The notes beneath the pieces were generated by a model. It worked only from the letters and a program-made list of their open reading frames with translations, was not told the DNA's origin and searched no databases. A DNA stretch of 64,000 bases from Cryptomeria japonica (Eukaryota > Streptophyta > Pinopsida > Cupressales > Cupressaceae), in assembly GCF_030272615.1 (NCBI RefSeq), contig NC_081413.1:559091945-559155944 (forward strand). The letters are read 5' to 3'. Both the position numbers and the translations under genes were made by a program. Shown piece by piece: positions 55,263-64,000 of the stretch (the first letter of the stretch is position 1; every line of letters begins with the position of its first letter).

Positions 55263-58200
55263 TTATTTAGTGCCAGGTTCATTGGCACCTTGCTTTCGCA
55301 GTAGATACTTCTCGAAGTTAGCTAACACTTGGGCTACTTCATTTTCACAATCTGTTACTATGGATAGATTGTGCTCTTGGACTCTGCAAGTACTCTGTAG
55401 AGGCTCGGTGTTTTGCTCTCCTTGAGTGACCTTTTCATTGTACTCCCCTACTATGGACTGCAACTGCCCGATGTCTTTTAAAATCTGCGGACTATTGTAT
55501 TTAGTGGGATCACACAATCTTTTATCCCAAGCATCTTCAGACTCGAGGACAATCCCTTCTTTCCCCAAGCAAACCACGTCTTCTATCAATCTTTCCATTA
55601 ATATCTGTACGAGTGTTGTATTCTGCCTTTGAATATCTTTAGCTTCTTTTCCCGCCTTTTGCAACTTATCAATACCTTCTCGCAATCTTTCTAATTGCCA
55701 AGTATTTGAAGCAATCCATGTTCTCAATTCATGTAATTGTTTTGCATTTATTATTCCCCACTCCACAACTTCATCCTTAGTCATGTCTCCTATTCCCAAC
55801 AGTTTGGTATGTTCCTCTTCGATCTATTCCAATAGTTCCTCATGTTTACTTTTGGCTCGAGCTATCGTTTTGATTAACTTAGCCCACATGAAATATCTAG
55901 TTGATGCTACCTGTAGTGAGGAATTGGCGTGATCTAATACTTCATTGATACATTCATCTACCAACTCTTCCTTACGCTTCAAGGTGCTTACTGCCTCAGC
56001 TTCTTCTTTGGACATCAATATTGGATGCTGCAGAATTGTTTGCAGAGTTGTTCCCGACTGGACAATTCCTCTAAAAAATTGCAATAACTACTCTATTTGC
56101 CTTTTTTGCTCTTTAAGCTTCTTCAAGTCTCTCCACAATCAGTCCTTTGTAATAGATAGCTATGCCTTCTCGGGCGATCCTTGCACCTTCAAACCTTGAG
56201 GGTTGCCCTAATTGCACTGTTGTAACTTGATAATCCTAGGTAGTCAACTCTTCATCCCCTTTATCTGTTATTGGTTCCGCAATATGAAGTATTGGTCTCC
56301 ATCGAGATTGAGTCACGTAGCATACCTGACCTTCGCTTTTCTCCTTTTCTTTGTGCTAGGTGCCTCAATCAACAAGCTGTTAAAATCCAACGAAAGAATT
56401 TCTATTTTGTCTCTAAGCAAAGTTTGTTGTTGCAACCAATCAGGAATATTTCCGCTTTCCATACTTGCTAAAAAATTTCCGTCTGTGTGGCGTTTCCCTT
56501 TTTCCTTCATTTTCCCGCAGACTCACCTTGGACTCTTCTTGTATTATATTTTCTCCTTTATTTACTTTGGGGTCTCCAATCGGATTGTTCTTTGATACAT
56601 CCACCTCATGATGCTCCTTTTCCTTTTCTAGATTTGGTTCGCCGCCTACTATATCTAATGAGACTTCCAATCTCACTACAACTTTGCTCCCTTCTCCTTT
56701 TTCTATTTGGAGTTTTTGCGGCAACTCTTATGTTTCTTGCTGCAGTGATTTTGGTGCTTCTACATCTTGGATTTTATTTTGCTTTGTTTCATCCTCAACC
56801 CACTTCTCGTTGTCTTCCAAGACCCGCATTTCTTCATTTTCTTCTGCTCGCGCCTCTTGGCTATTTCGGCCAAGTGTTGGATTTTTGCTCATTACTCTCT
56901 GCTCTTCATTGGGTGGGCCTTCTTCACTTTGATCCACTGGCCTTTCACCCTCCGATTCAGCAGACTCTCTATCCAAATTCACTAGATTCTCTACCATACT
57001 TTGACTAGTTGTCCCTTTCCATACATCAAGAACTTTTGATGTCACCTTTGGCGGAGCTTTCCCTTGTTCTAACTTCTTCCGCAATTCCTCTATATTACCT
57101 TTGTTATACTTTTCAAGCACTTTATTTAGCTCTGTGAAAAGCCTTGGATTTTCTTCTTCTTCAACTCTATTAAGCATTCCCACTAAAGTACCCAAGGTAT
57201 TGTTAATGCTTGCACATTCCTGCTACTTTGATCCTACAGATCTGCCATCTTGCTCCATGCTACCTGATTTAAATTTGCATCTATAGTCACTACTTCAACC
57301 CCATCTTGATTTATCTCTTCTTCCATCAAGGTACCAGGCTCTATTATTTTAGTCATATCAATGTCCCTTTTATGCAATAAGAAATCAGCATTATCTTCAG
57401 TAACCTTCCTCTTCCTTTTCAAGGTAACTTTGTGTCCTTGCCTCACCAATTTAGCCTTATATTCTTCTAACCACTTCTTTGTTGCCATTAAAATAGGTTG
57501 GTTTACTTGTTCCATGGGTATTATCTCAGGTTCATTAGGCAGTGGCTTTGGGACAAGCCTTTCCTCTATCTTGTCTGATATATAATCTGGCCTTAGGATT
57601 TCTTCATCATCCTCCACTATTTCAGGAGGTACCTCTATCCTAGTTTTGTCCAGTCCTAGTGTCCGCAATTGGTGCAATGTTAACCTCTGATATTTCTTCT
57701 TCCTAACCTCCTCATCTTTGCAATCTATCCGATAATCTTCCATATCAGGAACATGTTTCACCTTCCTAGCAATGTATGCTTTTATTTTCCCTAAAGGGTC
57801 ATAGTCTTTCCTTTTATATTGAAAATAGGACAAATGCCTTGCCAATAGGTCATCCTCTGCCTTTCTTGCATTTTGCAGTGCTCCACATACAAATCACCCA
57901 TTTTTTTAGGAAACTTGAACCGTAGCTTTCTATGAGAATTCAAATAATTATTGTGGAATTCCAAAATTTGTCTACAAAATTCAGCCAACCAAGCCCATGT
58001 AGAAGGGTATCTTGGCAACTTGAAAGGATGACCTGAGAATCCCTGTGCCCTCAAGTAAGACCAAGCGGGAAACTCAATGTACCATCCTTCGTAATATTTA
58101 ATTACATCTTGCACTTCTTATGGTACTCTTTCTCCTACTCTTCCTTCCAATTCCCTTGCAACTTTCATTATAAAATAATCGTTCACTTCCTTAAAATGCA

Positions 58201-59014
58201 ACATGGACTGCTCTTTCTGCAGCTATGGATAATAATCATAAACAAAATTCATACCAAGCTCAGATCCTAGAATACTCACAGTATTCAAACCTTGAATGTT
58301 TGGCTTAATAGCACATGCATACACTATATAAGAAGACGTAAAGAAGTTTCCCGAGGTTTCCTCAATACATCGAATCACTGATTAACTGGGTCCAACCAAA
58401 AGTCCCCAAATTCCACCTGATACTTTGTATGTACACGAACATCCATTCATGGAACTGCCCGCTTAGTTCTAATCCTGCAATCCTGCTCAAAAAGGTTATT
58501 GCAGCCGATAGCTCCAAGTGCATTTCCCGTCTCAACAGTGGAGTAGGCAATTTAGATAGTATCTTGCCTTGCTTCTTAACATACCACTCTTCTCTTATAG
58601 TTCTCTCACAGGCTAGTCGTGCATTGTTAAATTCTTCTTCTATCTGAGCTCGTCCTGGATATTACGGATGCAAGTACAGGTATTACCAGCAACTCCTTAA
58701 ACCCTCCTAGTGTTAAAATCCGCATATACTCTGTGGTTATAAACTACTTGTCGAAGTCGAGCACCATAATGCTGGATGCATTGTTTTACCAGTTCATGAG
58801 CCTCTACGGCAATAGGAAACCTTGTGGCTTGTATCAATCCGCTTTCCTCTAGATTTCTCATTTCTTCTATCGCAATTGGCTCCCTTATTCTATCGCTAAC
58901 ATCCCTAAGGTTGCAGTCACCCAGATGTGTATCTATATAAAATCTCCCATGGGGTATCACATGTTAATTTCCACTCGAATTCTCGCTTAAGCTCCATCCT
59001 CTGTGTGCCCATAT
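55263..59014 (-). pseudogene. Unrecognised gag-like gene, minus-strand copy (better preserved)
   Basis: From 59014 the minus strand reads MGTQRMELKREFEWKL; after a frameshift, GRFYIDTHLGDC and ATRFPIAVEAHELVKQCIQH (58960-58697). Then come AAITFLSRIAGLELSGQFHEW and FGWTQLISDSM (58550-58362), SSYIVYACAIKP, HFKEVNDYFIMKVARELEGR and YEGWYIEFPAWSYLRAQGF (58114). Next are a 203-codon basic frame (57845-57234), an acidic frame (57195-56728) and helical C-terminal frames (56084-55824; 55799-55263, 178 codons). Order and motifs parallel the plus copy at 45976-49134. Family unknown; a retroelement gag or a domesticated relative is possible. Confidence 0.6.
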
Positions 59015-59167
59015 CTTCAGTTTCTATGCTCCCTAATAAATTTTCCCAGTTACTACTATGCACACCACTATTTTATTCTAAGTACTTAAATTAATTGATT
59101 TCATCATTCATCACCATTCTTAGTACCTTAATTATTCAAATAAAATGCTCAAGCAGAGGGTACTTAC
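59015..59167 (-). other. Possible 153-bp intron in the gag-like gene
   Basis: On the minus strand CAG then GTAAGTA at 59168/59167 is a near-consensus plant donor. An AG at 59016-59015 would join the upstream 70-base segment in frame to MGTQRMELK. The acceptor has no clear pyrimidine tract, so this is tentative. The plus copy also has a splice-acceptor-like site at 45934-45935 just before its main frame. Confidence 0.35.
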
Positions 59168-59237
59168 CTGTTACGTTGTTCAAATCACCTTCAGATGTCG
59201 AATAAGGTACTAGTTGAGATGTCTCTTGCGCCTTCAT
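59168..59237 (-). other. Possible first exon of the minus-strand gag-like gene
   Basis: ATG at 59237 followed by 22 open codons (MKAQETSQLVPYSTSEGDL...) ends exactly at the donor GTAAGTA. It is supported only by the splice signal and reading-frame continuity. Confidence 0.35.
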
Positions 59238-60072
59238 GTAATCCCTATTGCAAATCCCTTATTCAATTTTACTGTTGCATACTTTTCGTGAGAGAACCCT
59301 ACACAAGTTAGTTGCAGCACAAACAAAGATTTTTACTCATGTTTTAATAGAAACAACCTCGAATTACGGATAGTGGCTCGAACGATAAATCCAACGGTCC
59401 TCTCAAAGTCCTTCGTATGATGTTGTTAGGATGTAACTTCTTCAGCAATGCGAATGCACGTGCCCTTTCATTTTCAAAATTCTCCCCTTTTACTCGCAAC
59501 CTTCATCCGCCGGGCTTCGGGTTGATTCAATGATCGTTATGTTAACATTTCACATGTTCCATTTCTCTAAATCCCCCCATTCTCCGCTAAGACGTTCCTT
59601 AGTGAATTTTAATCTATCTTTTGCATTTACTTAGTGTATCACTTTCAAGGCGTTCCCGAAATCAAGTTTACGTAAGTTTCCTAAAATATTGGGTAGCAGA
59701 CTTACTATGACTTTACTCTTTACTCTCTTTATCGGAATATTCCCTTTAAGTGTATTCGTGAGGTTTTGAACTTTTATGGAATGCGGGATCGCTGATAAAT
59801 ATGGAATTCCTTTCTTCGTTACTCAAGACTCGTGCGATAATCTCATTTCCTTCCGCTTAACATCACATGACTCCATTTTGTGGGCCTCGGTGCATTTCGT
59901 AGTTGAGAAAACATTCATTCCTGTAAGCTTTGTTGACACAAACTCTATTTCTTTCCGCAACCCATGATTATTTCACTTGGTCATTTATTCACCTCTAGAG
60001 TCTTCCTACTTAAGTTTGTAAAATTTAAGTGGGCCCCCATTCTGTGATAGAAATGGGGCATGTTGTGTACAA
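59238..60072. other. Stretch upstream of the minus-strand gag-like gene
   Basis: No family is recognisable. It has a slightly higher CG content than its surroundings (for example near 59490-59520) and may be the 5' leader or LTR of the gag-like element. The 63-codon plus-strand frame at 59776-59967 has no signature. Confidence 0.35.
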
Positions 60073-60080
60073 ACACAACA

Positions 60081-61092
60081 CACACCAAATGCAAAAACTT
60101 GCCAAGGCCCGAATAAAAAACTTGGTGAAAACTTGGCGAATTAAAAAAATTGCTTAAATTTAATTAAAATGCATTTTTTTGCAAAATTCAATGAGATGCA
60201 TCCAATGAGTCAATAAATGAGTACACAAAAAAAACAAGCTGAGTCCATATATACTTGATTGATTTAAATGCAAATATAAAATTGCATCCTCGTGTGGAAT
60301 GTCGATGGCTGATAGTCTACAACAAAATGAAATAATAATTTTTTTTTATAAAACTAAAAGTAAATACTGCATCAAAATATTTTACATCTTTCTTTTCCGA
60401 ACTCTAGCAAAAACTAGGGGAGTAGTGAAACTAGAGGGTCTAGTCCTAGGAGTTCAATGTGGTTCCTCCACCTCATCAAAATGAGGTTGAGGGTAGCACC
60501 CCTTGCAGGGGTCTAAGGGTGAGAGAGAGAGAGGTAGAGAGAGATCTTGGGGGAGAGAGGAAAGAGTGAGATAGAAAGTGGTAGAGAGAGGGGATAAAGG
60601 AAGAGTGATAGGGAGATAGATAGGTCTAGAATTCAAGGCAAATAAAGTGAGTGAGATAGAGATAGCGAGAGAATGCTGAAAGGAACCTACTAATTACTAA
60701 AATTTGAGTATCTGAAATATTTAAAAGGTCTTCTAAAACCTAGAATTTGTATTATAACTCCTAGAGATCTTAAACCATTCTCAAACATCTTGCCAATATA
60801 CAAATGAAAAATAAATTAAAGTATAATACTTAAATATTATATTTCATGTATATATTCTGACCAAGAGAATGAGTGACTTGAAAAAAAAAAAAGATCATTT
60901 TTTGACGTAACCGAGCCTCTTTTTTTTATGCAACCGAGTTTTTGCTAGACTTGCTGAGTTTTTGTGAAAAACTCACCAAAAACTCGATGAGTTTTTCCCA
61001 AAAAACTCTGCAAGTTTTTGTGCGAGTTAATGTCATAAATACTTGCCAAGAGCGAGTTTTTCAAGACTCAGCGAGTTTTCCATCTATGCTTG
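60081..61092. mobile_element. Probable non-autonomous hAT element, about 1.0 kb
   Basis: The left end CACACCAAATGCAAAAACTTGCC and the reverse complement of the right end (CAAGCATAGATGGAAAACTCG) are related inverted termini starting with CA. Flanks ACACAACA (60073-60080) and ACACAATA (61093-61100) match at 7 of 8 positions. Subterminal motifs CTTGGCGAA and GCGAGTTTTT recall the ACTCGGC motifs of the MITE at 44331. The interior has a GA-rich microsatellite (about 60515-60610) and a fragment related to the hairpin region at 37200-37345. Boundaries are less certain than for the MITE. Confidence 0.5.
60515..60675. repeat. GA-rich microsatellite
   Basis: Repeated GAGAGAGAG and GGTAGAGAGAG blocks cover most of this stretch inside the probable hAT element. 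The 60-codon minus-strand frame over it is low complexity. Confidence 0.7.
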
Positions 61093-61100
61093 ACACAATA

Positions 61101-62862
61101 CCAAAATTTCATGTGAGTACAACATAAAACTTGGTAACAAAGCTTTACTGAATCCTTGGGATGCCTTGTTGATCATCCAATAGGGTCAGATTGAGCTAAT
61201 GCAGTTCTATTCGTCCTCACCTTTGGCTTGTTGAGTACTGGATGCTAAAGATTGACAAAGACAACCATTGCAATTCAAAGGGAGTTGCCTTCTCAATGTT
61301 ATACATTTTCAAAGGGCTTTCATTAGCACTTCTTTCACATCTTCATAATCAAAAGGAGGCATTCTCCCAACCCTTGATAGATGCCATTTGGGATTTAGAG
61401 CATAGGCTACCATATGAAGTAGGGTGTTCATAGTATATCACCCCACACATCGCAATGGATCTAATATACTCATAAATTCTCAAATTAGGATCCATCCTAT
61501 AAATTTCTTGTTTCATCTTCCCAAGTGTGTTGTCAAATGTCTAATGAGTTCCCCCAAGCCGAGGAGAACCTATATCAACATATCTAATGACCTACACAAT
61601 AGGTGAAATGAAGGAGCAAACATATTTGCAAACAATTTTATAAAAAAGACTCAAATGATAAAAAGTGAATGCTAATACAAAAATTAAAAGTTATTTACAA
61701 GTTACAAATATTAAGAAATTAATAATTTAGTTGCAATAGTTCATAAATCTCTTACCTCATAGTGGACCACCAACCATCATCAAGGATCTTTTTCTTCTCA
61801 CTTTTTTCTTCAATTGTATTTTCCTTTGGTCATATCTCATTAACCACCACTAATTGTAGAGGCTCCTACAACTCAAGCATCCTCTCTAATAAAATAAAAT
61901 AGTTAGCATATCTAGTTTCCACAAACTTGACAAATTCCTTCCTAAAATATATCTTGAAGAGAGCTAATGAGGTGTGCTGGTTGCATATAAACATTTATAT
62001 ATCTCTCGCTTTTGACACCATGCCTTTCAATGCACTCTTCAACACATGACAATAACATGGGCTCCAAAAAATGTGCTTATACAAACCCTCCACCATTGTG
62101 CCAATTAGCTTTTAGGCAATGTACTAAATCAGTGACCACCTAGACAATCTGAGGCCCCATCCTTCTCTATGTCATCATTCAAAATTCAAAATTGAAAGTT
62201 TGCATCATTGAGCTTCCTTGAATGATCAATAGCTTTAGAAAAATAAAAATTGTCCACATGACTATGATATTGATGAGTGTTTGATGTCTAATATTGATCC
62301 TACCATCCATGATAATAGAGCAGCCCATCCTTAACCAGGTTTGCCTCGTGTACACCAACAAACTAACCTTAGAATACTCTTTATGACATAAGTTGGTGTG
62401 TAGTTTATGCTCTTTAGGGAGGCATATAAGAGACCCATGGCATTTGTATCTTTCAACTTTTATTTGAAAGAGGGAGACCATGCCACATGAAATCTGATGG
62501 CATGGGAAAAGAAAAATTTAGTAACTAAAGAATCTACCATTTCCCATGATTGTACATTCAATATCCCTACAAATGTCCCGAACCTCTCGCTACTCTTTTG
62601 TTTTCCTTTTGTAAAAGCCTCCCACTAGCAACCATAGATGGCATAGCAGTTTGTGCAAACTGTATTGGCATAACCTTAAATCTTTCTTTGCCCTTCATAA
62701 ACAATCTATTTATCTCTACCTTCTTAGCTCTGGGTATCTTGTCATGAACCTTAACCCCATGTGCTATAATGCCCAAAAGCTGACTGGATACCCTAGTGTA
62801 ATTGTCTCTGAAATCTTTGTTGCACAAATGACACAACCAAACTCTACATCCCACGTAAAAGA
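61101..62862 (-). pseudogene. hAT transposase with BED finger and DUF659-like core
   Basis: At 62854 the minus strand reads MGCRVWLCHLCNKDFRD, TRVSSQLLGIIAHGVKV: a BED-type zinc finger (C-x2-C then H-L-L-G-I-x-x-H) with the first histidine changed to glutamine. A frame at 62481-62179 has MGCSIIMDGRINIRHQTLIN and FIFLKLLIIQGSS, the DUF659 pattern (G-C-x-I-x-x-D-G-W, L-I-N-F, F-L-K-S-I-D). Further down are CYCHVLKSALKGM (about 62050) and KFVETRYANYFILLERM (about 61930), matching T-R-F-A-x-x-F. The C-terminal dimerisation region is not identified. Many stops. It would cut and paste hAT elements; related copies may have mobilised the MITE. Confidence 0.8.
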
Positions 62863-63650
62863 GATTTTCATATTACAAAAGAGATTTAGAGGGTTTAAAT
62901 GAACCCATTGCATGAGGTCTTAAAGAGGACAGAAGCGTATTCAAACAGGTTATGTAGATGTTCCACTCCACCTATAACACTCACACATTCTAATGAAACC
63001 CTCATTAAGCTAACTCTTCTATGTTCCATGCCAACATTTTCATGTCCACTACCCTTATTGCTGCCCATGTTGTTTAGAAAAGAACAAGGTGCAAACTGAA
63101 AAAAGAAATTCAAATCAATAAAGAGATTTGGGCTGCTAGCCTAACGTTCAAACCACAAAATACAAAAATTTCTTTAGTGTTACCAACCTACCATTCAAAC
63201 AACAAACTGCAATTTTTTTCTTCATTATTAGTGCTCATTGTTCAACTATCACCATCTATATCAAACGAGGAATATACGAGGTGGAATTGTGGATCCACAG
63301 CAGAATATCAACAAAATTTCTCTTCACTATTAATTATTCAGCTATCACTAAAACTGTCCAACTGCATAAGATATCATGTTGTTTAAAAAATAACAAGTTG
63401 CAAGCTGAAAAAAGAAATTCAAATCAATAAAGAAAATTGGGCTGCTAGCCTAGCATTCAAATCACAAACTACAAAAAAATAATTCAGTGTAGCAACCTAC
63501 TGTTCAAACTACAAACTGAAAAGTTTCTCTTCATTATTAGTGTTCATTGTTCAACTATTAACAAATGATCACTATCTATATACTAAACAACAAGGTGTAG
63601 ATGACGTGGAACCATGGATCCGACACAGAATATCAACAAAAAAATCTTCT
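62863..63650 (-). repeat. Upstream region of the hAT with a 309-bp tandem duplication
   Basis: CATGTTGTTTA at 63066 recurs at 63375. The following roughly 275 bases align throughout, sharing CTGAAAAAAGAAATTCAAAT, GGGCTGCTAGCCTA and GTTCATTGTTCAACTAT-like blocks. The copies differ at many sites and by small indels. This lies 5' of the transposase on the minus strand, where hAT elements carry subterminal repeats. Confidence 0.8.
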
Positions 63651-64000
63651 CCCTACAAGTAGCTGCATAAGCTTTCAGATATAATCCAATGTTCTTTCAA
63701 ACATGGGCTTCCATAAGGTGGAAATGTGGATCCAACACACTACCAATGCTACTCCAAATGCCAAACCAAATGTTGCTCCACATGAAAATGTCAAAGAATA
63801 TAGTCAAATGTGATTTGTAAGTCTCATTTAGCATTTTAAAAGGGGTGTAGGGGCCTTGTGGATTCACGCATAGCACCCCTTTAATTTTTTTAATCTCTAA
63901 ATCATAGATGATTTTTTAAAGCATGCTTTTTCACTAGGGGACAGTCGGTCATCCCCAAGATGATCATGGTCATCTTTAACATCCCTGATTGTTCCATAAC
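63651..64000. other. End of window, no gene
   Basis: It contains an inverted repeat (TTAAAAGGGGTG at about 63836 and CACCCCTTTAA at about 63874) with a loop of about 25 bases. A third, partial echo of the 309-bp unit (GTGGAAATGTGGATCCAACA, near 63717) is present. No coding signature; the hAT 5' terminus may lie here or beyond. Confidence 0.4.

Noticed and set aside
56487..57008. 173-codon plus-strand ORF rich in leucine and phenylalanine, resembling a membrane protein
   Set aside because: It lies antisense to the acidic and charged region of the minus-strand gag-like gene, where E/K/D codons read in reverse give L/F/S; the sense gene is supported by its homologue at 46-49 kb.
1..64000. A bacterial-type defence system, operon or other novel gene cluster
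   Set aside because: No prokaryotic gene organisation, ribosome-binding sites or operon spacing; all recognisable proteins are from eukaryotic transposable elements.

Overview
The window looks like plant nuclear DNA, most likely from a large, repeat-rich genome such as a gymnosperm (the lineage is an inference). It is AT-rich and filled with old transposable elements: Ty1/copia and Ty3/gypsy LTR elements, a plant L1-type LINE with a DUF4283-like ORF1, and hAT DNA transposons. I found no intact host gene, rRNA, tRNA, CRISPR array or bacterial-type operon. Almost every coding segment is broken by stops and frameshifts.

Region 1 (about 2.2-24.0 kb) is one LINE on the minus strand, split by later insertions. 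Read from high to low coordinates it runs ORF1 (23.77-22.32 kb), endonuclease (22.32-21.48 kb), RT (21.47-20.42 kb, resuming 13.57 kb), linker and zf-RVT (10.85-10.03 kb) and RNase H (10.1-10.03 kb, 4.12-3.99 kb and 2.46-2.26 kb). The breaks are a non-autonomous gypsy-like element with only a gag remnant (13568-20423), an unclassified insertion of about 1.6 kb (10854 to about 12450), a full-length decayed copia (4122-10026) and a smaller insertion with an LTR/primer-site remnant (about 2461-3984).

Region 2 (24046-39789) is a copia element with a perfect 5-bp target duplication (TGTAC). It has recognisable gag, protease, integrase, RT and RNase H, then a 3' tail made of a stem-loop array. A minus-strand gypsy-type element (29463-38861, target duplication CAAGC, classic PBS and PPT, no pol genes found) is inserted inside that array. 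This second element carries several tandem arrays and a 208-codon ORF with 16-residue repeats.

Region 3 (39.8-60.1 kb) holds a gypsy integrase fragment, a hAT MITE with a perfect 8-bp target duplication (44331-44567), two diverged copies of an unrecognised gag-like gene in opposite orientation (45.98-49.13 kb plus; 59.01-55.26 kb minus), a copia 3' fragment (50.10-50.88 kb) and a deleted minus-strand copia with very short LTRs (51422-53973). Region 4 (60.1-64 kb) holds a probable non-autonomous hAT and a decayed autonomous hAT transposase (BED finger, DUF659-like core) with a 309-bp tandem duplication upstream.

The window is best read as several layers of element insertion. The most unusual items are the stem-loop array, the paired unknown gag-like genes, and in-frame peptide repeats in both non-autonomous gypsy-like elements.
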